A DNA stretch of 14,474 nucleotides from positions 1 to 14,474 of the forward strand of contig CAKTPC010000048.1 in the NCBI GenBank assembly GCA_934590505.1, read 5' to 3'. Origin of the DNA: an uncultured Oscillospiraceae bacterium. Lineage in GTDB: Bacteria; Bacillota; Clostridia; Oscillospirales; Oscillospiraceae. How positions within the stretch are numbered: position 1 is the stretch's first letter; every line of letters begins with the position of its first letter. Of the stretch, positions 4,970 through 11,519 are shown piece by piece. A program made the translations under genes and the position numbers. The notes under the pieces were generated by a model. That model searched no databases. It was not told the DNA's origin and saw only the letters and a list, made by a program, of their open reading frames with translations.

Positions 4970-6640
4970 TTAAGTTTTTGCTTTAGGCAGCGCCGCCGCA
5001 AGCTGCACCGCGGCGAATATCGCCGCCGCTATCACCGTGTACATCTGCCCCAACCCGAGATACATACTTATCCCGTCGGCTGCGCATGCGCACACAAGAC
5101 ACAGCACTATCGGGGCTATCAGCCAGAAGCGCTTTTTTGTCTTTTCAAACGCTGCCGGTATCCCGGCAAAGCCCGCCAGCGCGCCGAGTACTGCCAATGC
5201 GCACATAGCCGCGCGCCCGGTAAACAGCCGCTGTGTTTCGCTCCGATACGCAGACAGGTACGTCTCAGCGCTCTCCGCAATATATCCGCCAGCATCGACC
5301 ACCGCCTTCACCGACGTCGGCTTTGTCAGCAGTATTCTCATTGAGGTGCGCTTGTTTTCCAGTTCCTTTATCTCATCGGCATCCAGCAGCTGCTTTGAAA
5401 GCTTAGCTGCGTCGTTATCGAGCTTTCCTTTCTCTTCTTCAAGGCGCTCTCCGTCCTTGTCGAGTTCGCCCATGTTGTACCAGAGAAGTTCAAGCTGTCT
5501 CTGAAGCTCGCCCTCGCCCTTCTTTACCATCTTCTCGGCATAGTCGAGCTGCGCCTTCGCCTGCTCTATCGCGGATGTCGCCTCGGTTATTTTGCTGTCG
5601 AGCGACGAAAGTGCACCGCCCGCGGCGCTGTAGCCGCCGCTTATCTGATTGAGCGCCGCAATGAGCGTTCCGGCGTTGGAGAGGAACTCCGCATTGCTCA
5701 TAGCGCTCTCGTCCATTTCATCCAGCCGGTCTATCTGCTCCAAAATACCGGCGCTGACACCGGCGCCGATCCCGCTGCCCGCGATCTCAGGCGGCAGCGC
5801 GGCGGATATCTCATTGCCCAGCGCCTCAAGCGCGCCTACCTGTGTGCGCAGTATATTCGCGCTCTGAGAGAAATTAGCCTCCGCCTTTACTTCGGTACAC
5901 TGCTTCTCCCACTCGTCATGCGCTGTGTTATATTCTTCAAGCTTAGCGTTATATTCTTCGAGCTTCTTATCGTACTCTGCCTTCTGCTCCAGATAGCGGT
6001 TGTATTCCTCCATCTTCTCGCTGTCGCTTTCATCCGCGGGCTTCTCTACCGGGGTCGGTTCCGCCGGCGCTTCCGGTGCCTTCGGCTCCGCCGCGATCAG
6101 CGCGTTGAGCCTATCTACGACGGTCTGAAGTCTCGCAGCCTCCGCGCCGCAAGCGGCCTTTCCGTCCCCCGCGGTGCTTATGCCGTCCGCAACAAGGTCC
6201 TTGTTGTTCTCATAAAGCTCCGTCAAAATTTTGAGCTGAGCTTCCTTTTCGGCAAGCTGCTGTTTCCCGCTCGCAACCTGAGCCTTCGCGTCGGCAAGCT
6301 CAAGCTTTGCGTCGTTGATCATTGCCGCTGCCATCTCGTAGCCGCCCTTCTTCGCCGAGTATTCCGCAAGGTCGGTCCTGTGCTGCGACGCTTCATCGTT
6401 GTGTTCATCCAGCAGCTCTTCGAGAACCTTGTACGCGTCATCATAGCTGATGCTGCCGACAAGCTTCTCATCCGTCTGGCGGTAGGTCTCTATCCGCTCT
6501 TCATAGCGCTGTGCATCGGCGGTACGCTCATCGCGTTCCTTCGCGGCCTTGCCGAATCCGGCCAGGCCCCCGCCCAGCATTATCACGCACATTATCGCCA
6601 GAACTATCGAAAACACTCTTACAAGAGCCTGATGCTTCAC
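4970..6640 (-). CDS. Membrane protein with large external coiled-coil domain
   Basis: 556 residues, not a family I recognise with confidence. It has one N-terminal membrane segment (~8-30), then about 445 residues rich in Glu, Lys, Ala and Asp with long coiled-coil stretches (~35-180, ~205-250, ~345-430). A Pro/Ala/Glu hinge lies at ~184-206 and a Gly-rich low-charge patch at ~286-345. Three membrane segments close the protein (~477-497, ~505-527, ~533-552). Positive charges (EKTKKR, PKAKT, N-terminal KHQ..R) fit a cytoplasmic N-terminus, external coiled coil and cytoplasmic C-terminus, an arrangement resembling YhgE/Pip-type proteins. KLEEYN-type heptads appear as tandem 21-base DNA repeats. 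The start is GTG, behind a G-rich AGGGGGG-like stretch. It heads the operon with the sortase-like lipoprotein and the ferredoxin. Function unknown; structural or surface-scaffold role inferred. Confidence 0.85.
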   Translation of the reverse strand: MKHQALVRVFSIVLAIMCVIMLGGGLAGFGKAAKERDERTADAQRYEERIETYRQTDEKLVGSISYDDAYKVLEELLDEHNDEASQHRTDLAEYSAKKGGYEMAAAMINDAKLELADAKAQVASGKQQLAEKEAQLKILTELYENNKDLVADGISTAGDGKAACGAEAARLQTVVDRLNALIAAEPKAPEAPAEPTPVEKPADESDSEKMEEYNRYLEQKAEYDKKLEEYNAKLEEYNTAHDEWEKQCTEVKAEANFSQSANILRTQVGALEALGNEISAALPPEIAGSGIGAGVSAGILEQIDRLDEMDESAMSNAEFLSNAGTLIAALNQISGGYSAAGGALSSLDSKITEATSAIEQAKAQLDYAEKMVKKGEGELQRQLELLWYNMGELDKDGERLEEEKGKLDNDAAKLSKQLLDADEIKELENKRTSMRILLTKPTSVKAVVDAGGYIAESAETYLSAYRSETQRLFTGRAAMCALAVLGALAGFAGIPAAFEKTKKRFWLIAPIVLCLVCACAADGISMYLGLGQMYTVIAAAIFAAVQLAAALPKAKT

Positions 6641-6672
6641 TTATGATTCCCCCCGGTTTTCTGTAACAATTG

Positions 6673-6701
6673 ATTATATAGGATATTTATTAATTTTTCA
6701 T
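6673..6701 (-). promoter_or_regulatory. Promoter of the coiled-coil/sortase-like/ferredoxin operon
   Basis: On the minus strand, a perfect TATAAT at 6673-6678 lies 17 bases from an ATGAAA hexamer (6696-6701; four of six matches to TTGACA). Transcription would begin near 6666, about 26 bases before the GTG start at 6640. Confidence 0.6.
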
Positions 6702-6724
6702 GTCTGCCGGAAAATATTTTTTCC

Positions 6725-6753
6725 TTTATTAATTCAAATTTTTAGTGTATATT
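6725..6753 (+). promoter_or_regulatory. Weak candidate promoter of the dus gene
   Basis: TTTATT at 6725-6730 and TATATT at 6748-6753 are 17 bases apart, in the right place to give a leader of about 27 bases for the ATG at 6787. The -35 match is poor and the region is AT-rich, so chance matches are likely. Confidence 0.35.
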
Positions 6754-6786
6754 GATCGCAGCAGAATTCAAAGAGGAACTTGTGTT

Positions 6787-7743
6787 ATGATCTACAGCTT
6801 TGCCCCCATGGAGGGCGTCACCTCGTACATCTACCGCCGCATTCACTCGCGCATGTTTCCGGGTGCGGACGTCTATTACGCGCCGTTCATCGCGCCCGAC
6901 GGCAGCGGCAATTATAAAATCAGCAGCTTTCGGGACACGCTGCCCGAAAACAACCCCGGCCTGACGCTCATCCCGCAGCTTCTGTGCAGCAGCGCCGCAC
7001 CCTTTGTCTCAGTCGCAAAGGAGTTTCAGGCGCTCGGCTATGAGGAGATAAACCTCAACGTCGGCTGCCCTTCGGGAACTGTCGTTTCAAAGCATAAGGG
7101 CTCCGGGATGCTTCGCGACCTCGCCGCGCTTGACGGCGTCCTTGCGGATATCTTCGCATCCTGCCGGATCCGCGTCTCCGTAAAGACGCGCATGGGCTTT
7201 GCCGATACCGCGGAGTTTCCCGCGATCGCCGAGATATACCGTAAGTACCCCATCTACCGGCTTATCGTCCACAGCCGTGACCGCGCCGGGATGTACAAAA
7301 GCCGCCCGGACATGGACGGCTTCGTATCGGAACTCCGCAGTTTCCCGTTTCCGGTCGAGTATAACGGTGATGTTTTCTCTCCCGCTGCGGCGCAGACCGT
7401 GCTCGAGCGCTGTCCGGAGGTATCGGGAATAATGATCGGCCGCGGTGCCGTCGCGAATCCCGCGCTGTTCCGCATGCTGCGCGGCGGCAAGGCGCTCGAG
7501 CGGGAAGAGCTGCAAAGCTTCCATGACGCGCTTCTCGAGGAGTTTCTCGCCTCAGGGCTTTCGTCGGTACACGCCATGGCGCGGCTCAAGGAGCTGTGGT
7601 TTTATATGCAGCATGTGTTCCCCGGCGAGTCGAAAGCCGTCAAAGCCGTGTTCAAATCAAAGACCCTGCCCGACTACCGCAGCGCCGTCGCCTTCCTCTT
7701 CTCCTCCTGCGCCTTTGACGGCAATTCGTTTTTTAGTTCATAA
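6787..7743 (+). CDS. dus: tRNA-dihydrouridine synthase
   Basis: 318-residue FMN enzyme that reduces uridines in tRNA to dihydrouridine, using a TIM-barrel fold. Landmarks in order: FAPMEGVT (residues 5-12, flavin loop), INLNVGCPSG with catalytic Cys94, VSVKTRMG (131-137) with Lys133, LIVHSRDRAG (159-168), VEYNGDVFS (190-198) and IMIGRGAVANP (215-225, phosphate binding). The ATG at 6787 follows AGAGGAAC with about ten bases between; an in-frame GTG at 6745 lies at the predicted promoter and was rejected. The 'IHGRTR'-type segment of most Dus proteins is HSRDRAGMYK here, suggesting a divergent subgroup. It stands alone, divergent from the coiled-coil operon and convergent with the lipoprotein gene. 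Which tRNA position it modifies cannot be told. Confidence 0.93.
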   Translation: MIYSFAPMEGVTSYIYRRIHSRMFPGADVYYAPFIAPDGSGNYKISSFRDTLPENNPGLTLIPQLLCSSAAPFVSVAKEFQALGYEEINLNVGCPSGTVVSKHKGSGMLRDLAALDGVLADIFASCRIRVSVKTRMGFADTAEFPAIAEIYRKYPIYRLIVHSRDRAGMYKSRPDMDGFVSELRSFPFPVEYNGDVFSPAAAQTVLERCPEVSGIMIGRGAVANPALFRMLRGGKALEREELQSFHDALLEEFLASGLSSVHAMARLKELWFYMQHVFPGESKAVKAVFKSKTLPDYRSAVAFLFSSCAFDGNSFFSS

Positions 7744-7784
7744 TTATGTAAACTGTTTTATGTTTATTAGATTACGTAAATCAC

Positions 7785-7817
7785 AAACCGGAGCTACTGT
7801 TCTGTACCTCCGGGTTT
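7785..7817. terminator. Probable terminator between convergent dus and lipoprotein genes
   Basis: AAACCGGAG (7785-7793) pairs with CTCCGGGTTT (7808-7817) with one bulged G, around a 14-base loop. It lies 41 bases after the dus stop and four bases past the lipoprotein stop on the other strand. The following T-runs are short in both directions, so efficiency may be modest. Stem sequence is close to that of the terminator at 11482-11513. Confidence 0.55.
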
Positions 7818-7821
7818 AAAA

Positions 7822-9249
7822 TCAGTATCCCAACTCCCGGCTGACCATGCTGCCGTCAATGGCATTGATAGTGAGGACGATAGTTTCTTCTATGGATTCT
7901 TCCGACCCGTAATAATCCCAAACAGGTATCACCAGACCCATGTCATTGCTGTTCTTTGCCTTGACCCGCATGAGGTCCAGCCTGACTTTGTTTATATTGA
8001 TGCTGAGATGGCCATCACCTCCATTGTCGTTGATCGTCTGCGCGTAGCTGTGCCTTACCATTATCATCCGCTCAAAGACGGATGATATCTCGTCAAAGCT
8101 CATAAGCTGCGTGTCCTCTGTCTCCAGAACCGGCTCTTCGGTCGGCGCTGTCCATTTGAAATATACAACGCCGTCTTTTGCAACGCATACCTCTATCGTC
8201 TCATAAGGCCAGACAGACATCTCGTTTCCCTCTTCCACATTGACGCCCTTAATCCCGGTATATCCGATCGAAAAACCGTTCAGACTTCTGACATACTGCA
8301 TCTGAAAGCCCGTGTCGAGAATAGCGAGCTCCGGATCATCCCCGTGTGAAACAAAGCCTCCGCCTGCGTCCACTGGAATGCTCGCGCTTTGCAGCCGCAT
8401 CGCGTCTGCGAAGTAAACGGGCGTTATCTGATCGCAGACAAGGTCTATGAACCCAAGCTCGGCAAGCAAAGCTTTTCCTATTTCGACCGCTTCTTCCTCG
8501 GAGATATCCGGCTTCGGCGGTTCCTCTGCTATGTCATCCGGAACAGCGGAATACGGCTGGCAGTAACTATTGTTCACATCGCCGTAGTCCTGCACATACC
8601 AGACGGCAGAATCCCACGCACCGGGAAAATTCTGCACCCAGAGATGCGTCTTTCTCCCGTCGATTTTCGACCAGCCGCTCATATTTTCCACCGTGCCGTC
8701 AGAAGCAAACGAGGTCGCAGCGGGTCGGAGTTCTCCCTCGTCCGGGGCGGTACTGGCAAGCTCGGTATAGTATGCAATAACATCCGACAGCTTTTCATCA
8801 GTTGTATCTCCCGAAAGCGGAATGTCTCCGCGTTCCATAGCCCGATACTCTTCCAGCTTCGCAAGCGCTTCCTGCTTTGTCATAATGACTTCCTCATAGA
8901 AGGGCTGCCCCTTCATAAAAACACGGAGAAAAATATTCAGGTCCTCCTGCGTGAAATCTCTTCTGACAACGCTGCCTGTCGGTATCGCGCCGATGTCCGG
9001 CAGTATGATCTCCGCGTCGGCAGTGACGTGTACAAGGCCGTTCACGCCCCCCCACTCCCCGGTGAAGCGTTCCGGGACATCCAGCGCAGCCAGCAGTGCG
9101 GAATTATCCCTACCCTGCTCCGCCGTTTGAAGCATCTGCTCCTGATCCTTTTGCATCTCCGTTTGGAACTCCTGCGTATCCCGGCAGCCGGTGAAGAGCG
9201 TCACTGCCATTGACGCCAGAAGAATGAGCGAAATATGTTTTTTCATCAT
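7822..9249 (-). CDS. Large lipoprotein linked to a two-component system (possibly DUF6034)
   Basis: 475 residues from the ATG at 9247-9249, or 474 from the next codon (9246), which is also ATG. Both sit behind AGAGGTG, at five and eight bases. The N-terminus MKKHISLILLASMAVTLFTGC is a lipoprotein signal with lipidated Cys at residue 21-22, so the mature protein should be anchored outside the membrane. The rest is acidic and mixed alpha/beta, with no enzyme motif I can name. Opening segments such as VPERFTGEWGGVNGLVHVTA resemble, from memory, the clostridial family DUF6034; this needs a profile search. It is 79 bases downstream of the sensor kinase, with its own candidate promoter and a regulator-binding repeat, so it is probably a target or accessory sensor of that system. 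Upstream in-frame ATG (9294) lies in the promoter. Confidence 0.85.
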   Translation of the reverse strand: MMKKHISLILLASMAVTLFTGCRDTQEFQTEMQKDQEQMLQTAEQGRDNSALLAALDVPERFTGEWGGVNGLVHVTADAEIILPDIGAIPTGSVVRRDFTQEDLNIFLRVFMKGQPFYEEVIMTKQEALAKLEEYRAMERGDIPLSGDTTDEKLSDVIAYYTELASTAPDEGELRPAATSFASDGTVENMSGWSKIDGRKTHLWVQNFPGAWDSAVWYVQDYGDVNNSYCQPYSAVPDDIAEEPPKPDISEEEAVEIGKALLAELGFIDLVCDQITPVYFADAMRLQSASIPVDAGGGFVSHGDDPELAILDTGFQMQYVRSLNGFSIGYTGIKGVNVEEGNEMSVWPYETIEVCVAKDGVVYFKWTAPTEEPVLETEDTQLMSFDEISSVFERMIMVRHSYAQTINDNGGDGHLSININKVRLDLMRVKAKNSNDMGLVIPVWDYYGSEESIEETIVLTINAIDGSMVSRELGY

Positions 9250-9261
9250 GCACACCTCTTT

Positions 9262-9280
9262 CTTTAGAATACGTCTAAAG
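9262..9280. promoter_or_regulatory. Palindrome over the predicted lipoprotein transcription start
   Basis: A perfect 7-bp dyad, CTTTAGA (9262-9268) and TCTAAAG (9274-9280), around five bases. It overlaps the end of the candidate -10 (9279-9284) and spans the expected start near 9272. It could be a repressor operator, or a small hairpin just upstream of the ribosome-binding site. Confidence 0.45.
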
Positions 9281-9333
9281 CATAACCGCACCATAAAGAA
9301 AAGTCGTTACCGTATAATTACCATATTGTTATT
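9279..9333 (-). promoter_or_regulatory. Regulator-type promoter of the lipoprotein gene: three 11-bp-period repeats
   Basis: Read on the plus strand, TTACC at 9307, TTACC at 9318 and TTATT at 9329 are spaced exactly 11 bases apart; on the gene strand they are GGTAA-type half-sites. About 22 bases past the nearest one is TATGCT (9279-9284, minus strand, four of six matches to TATAAT), with no consensus -35. Direct repeats with a 10-11-base period replacing the -35 are characteristic of OmpR/PhoB-family activation. The farthest repeat overlaps the stop codon of the sensor kinase. Confidence 0.55.
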
Positions 9334-10720
9334 TCATCAGCACCCGTACCGTTGTACCCTCTCCGACAGAGCTTTCGATTTTCAGCCTGCCGCCATGCGC
9401 CCGCACGATCTCTTTCACCAGTGCAAGGCCAAGCCCCACCCCACCCTGCTTCTTGCTGCGGGAGCGATCCACCATATAAAATGGCTCCGTGATGCGCTCG
9501 ATCTCTTCACGCGGGATGCCGCAGCCGTGGTCAAGCACAGCAAAGCCCGCGGCATCAGCGGTAAGGCTCACCGTCTGCCCGGGCTGGGATGCTTTTCCCG
9601 CGTTGTCCACTAAATTCACCAATACCGACTGCATCAGATCTTCGTCCATATCGAGGCTCTCCGCGCGGCATTCCGTCTGAAGCGTCACACCGCGCTGTGC
9701 GAGCGTGTCCACGGTGCTCTCCCTCACGCGCTCTAAAAGCTCCGGGACAGAAGAAGTCCGCAGCTCCGGTGCCTGCTCCAGCGTAATGAGCTTGAGGAGC
9801 TTCTGCACCAGCCGCTCCAGCCAACGGGTCTGATGCTCGATCCGTGCTATGGCGGCGCTGCGCTCCTCCTCGTCCAGATAAGTGTTTTGCAGAGAATCCG
9901 CATTCAGCAGCAGCGCGGTCAGCGGCGTCTTGAACTCATGGGTCACCCCGCCGATAAAGAGCTGCTGGCGCTCTGCGGTTTCCGTAAGCTCCGCAATACG
10001 CTGCTCTACTGATCCGGCCATAACGTTGAAATCCCGCGCCAGCGCCCCGACCTCGTCTGCCGACGATATGGTCACGCGCTCTTCATAGCTGCCCGCCGCA
10101 ATATGCGCAGCCGCGTTCTGCAGCTCCTGCAATGGGCGCAGGGAGCGCCTGACCAGCAGGGCGATAAGCAGCAGACCAAGCCCAATGCATACCGCGCCGA
10201 TGGCGGCGAATTGCAATGTTAGCGTGCGTATCTGCTCATAGACCGGTGTGATGTCCTGCACGATATAGACCGTGCAGCCCATTCCGTCAGGACTGTTCAC
10301 AAAGCTATACGGCAGTCTCTCGCTGCTGCCGGCTATCAGAAGCTCCCGACCGTCTATCGTGCCGGTATAGCGTTGCGGCGTGCCGCCCTCCTCCGGTGTC
10401 AGATACTCGCCGGGATCAATGGAGAGCGTGGAATAAACAGTCTCACCGGAAATCATAAGCACGGCCTCACTGCCGGCATATTGGGTAAAGCAATATTTCA
10501 TCAGCGAGCGTGTCGCTGCCGCGCTGTCCTGCTCCTCATGGTAATACAGCAGCATATTGCTGAATGACCGCACCAGTGTCTGCTGCTTCTGCTCTGCGTT
10601 CCGGTAGGTAAGGCTCAGTATCCTGTCCCGCGCCTGCGTGGTTAGAATGACCGTACACACGCCCATTACCAGCACCAGCACCAGACTGCACAGCAGCGAT
10701 ATCTTTTTCCAGAGCTTCAT
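9329..10720 (-). CDS. Sensor histidine kinase (HAMP, HisKA, HATPase)
   Basis: 463-residue membrane sensor kinase. Two membrane segments (~7-28 and ~169-190) flank an external sensor domain of about 140 residues. Then come HAMP (~191-243), a HisKA domain with the phosphorylated His261 in THEFKTPLTALLLN, and a C-terminal ATPase domain: N box VNLVDNAGKAS (368-378), G1 DHGCGIP (397-403), F box EPFYMVDRSRS and G2 GGVGLGLAL (426-434). All catalytic motifs are intact. Its ATG overlaps the TGA of the response regulator by four bases (ATGA), so translation is coupled and the two are certain partners. The signal sensed is not visible; the external domain has no recognised motif. The stop codon falls inside the repeat upstream of the lipoprotein gene. 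Confidence 0.95.
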   Translation of the reverse strand: MKLWKKISLLCSLVLVLVMGVCTVILTTQARDRILSLTYRNAEQKQQTLVRSFSNMLLYYHEEQDSAAATRSLMKYCFTQYAGSEAVLMISGETVYSTLSIDPGEYLTPEEGGTPQRYTGTIDGRELLIAGSSERLPYSFVNSPDGMGCTVYIVQDITPVYEQIRTLTLQFAAIGAVCIGLGLLLIALLVRRSLRPLQELQNAAAHIAAGSYEERVTISSADEVGALARDFNVMAGSVEQRIAELTETAERQQLFIGGVTHEFKTPLTALLLNADSLQNTYLDEEERSAAIARIEHQTRWLERLVQKLLKLITLEQAPELRTSSVPELLERVRESTVDTLAQRGVTLQTECRAESLDMDEDLMQSVLVNLVDNAGKASQPGQTVSLTADAAGFAVLDHGCGIPREEIERITEPFYMVDRSRSKKQGGVGLGLALVKEIVRAHGGRLKIESSVGEGTTVRVLMK

Positions 10721-11388
10721 TTCCGCCGTTCCTCCAACCGGTAGCCGGTTTTCGAGATAGTGCGTATCTCGTCGCCCAGCCCCAGCTTTTTCCGCAGATT
10801 CGCCACGCGCACATCAACCGTGCGGATATCCCCGAAATAGTCCTCGCCCCATATCTCGTTCAATATCCGCTCACGGGAGACGGTGCGGTTTTTATTTTTC
10901 ATCAGCACCGCAAGCACATCAAATTCCAGCGGCGGCAGGTCGATCCGTTCCCCGGCACGGGTCAGTGTGCGGTTTTCGGCGTCCAAAGTCATGTCCCGGA
11001 AGCGGTACACTTGATTGAGCCGCCCGGTGCGCGCCAGTACCTTTTCTATCCGCACAAGCAGTGTCACGATCTCAAAGGGCTTGACGATATAATCCTCCGC
11101 ACCCTCCTTGAGCCCGCGCACTTCCGATTCGCTGTCGGTCTTGGCGGTCATATAAATGACGGGGATATTGTATTTTTCCATCAGCGCAAAGAGCGCGAAG
11201 CCGTCCATCCCCGGCAGCATAATGTCCAGCAGCGCAAGATCAAAGGAATGCTCCTTCTCCAAGGCCGCCGCGGCTTCGCCCCCGTCGTCAAAAGTGGAGA
11301 CCTCGTATCCGACGATACGCAGGTTCAGCGCCACCGCGTCCGCGATAGCGTGATCGTCCTCCACCAGCAGTATCCGATTCGCTGCCAT
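10717..11388 (-). CDS. OmpR/PhoB-family response regulator
   Basis: 223-residue cytoplasmic DNA-binding regulator. Receiver domain (1-~118): acidic pocket VEDD (9-12), phosphorylated Asp55 in LALLDIMLPGMDG, TAK at 81-83 and Lys103 in YIVKPFE. A C-terminal winged helix (~125-220) contains LPPLEFDVLAVLM, ILNEIWGEDYFGDIRTVDVRVANLRKKLG and the wing segment ISKTGYRLE. The ATG at 11386-11388 lies eight bases after GAGGG. It is the first gene of the regulator-kinase operon. Repeats before its own promoter match those before the lipoprotein gene, suggesting autoregulation. Family assignment is certain; whether it responds to phosphate, envelope stress or a peptide is open. Confidence 0.96.
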   Translation of the reverse strand: MAANRILLVEDDHAIADAVALNLRIVGYEVSTFDDGGEAAAALEKEHSFDLALLDIMLPGMDGFALFALMEKYNIPVIYMTAKTDSESEVRGLKEGAEDYIVKPFEIVTLLVRIEKVLARTGRLNQVYRFRDMTLDAENRTLTRAGERIDLPPLEFDVLAVLMKNKNRTVSRERILNEIWGEDYFGDIRTVDVRVANLRKKLGLGDEIRTISKTGYRLEERRK

Positions 11389-11421
11389 TTCATCCGCCCT
11401 CTTTCATAAAAGCATAGCATA

Positions 11422-11464
11422 ATTATAACATAGCAGGCAGAAAAGAGATTACCAAAATATTATT
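11422..11464 (-). promoter_or_regulatory. Promoter of the regulator-kinase operon with two 11-bp-period repeats
   Basis: The minus strand reads TGT-TATAAT at 11422-11430, an extended -10 with a perfect hexamer, giving a leader of about 25-30 bases. No consensus -35 is present. Instead, on the plus strand TTACC (11449-11453) and TTATT (11460-11464) are 11 bases apart. The near half-site begins 22 bases from the -10, almost the same geometry as at 9279-9333. This supports a shared binding site for the encoded regulator. Confidence 0.6.
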
Positions 11465-11481
11465 TTCCGCAGTACGTGCAA

Positions 11482-11513
11482 AAACCGGAGGTGCAAAGCA
11501 GCACCTCCGGTTT
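11482..11513 (-). terminator. Intrinsic terminator of the Na/Pi cotransporter gene
   Basis: Perfect 13-bp stem (arms 11482-11494 and 11501-11513) with a 6-base loop, starting six bases beyond the minus-strand stop codon at 11520. On the minus strand the stem ends in a run of five T residues. It insulates the transporter from the regulator promoter just downstream. Confidence 0.88.
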
Positions 11514-11519
11514 GCGGTC

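Noticed and set aside
5918..6646. Open frame of 242 codons on the plus strand with hydrophobic stretches
   Set aside because: Antisense to the coiled-coil gene; the hydrophobicity arises from complementing Glu/Lys-rich codons.
8389..9213. Open frame of 274 codons on the plus strand
   Set aside because: Antisense to the lipoprotein gene; no recognisable motif, no start context.
11422..11464. Reading the TTACC repeats as a classical Pho box tied to the PhoU-containing transporter
   Set aside because: The transporter promoter at 13331-13359 has a normal -35 and no such repeats, so there is no evidence that it belongs to the same regulon.
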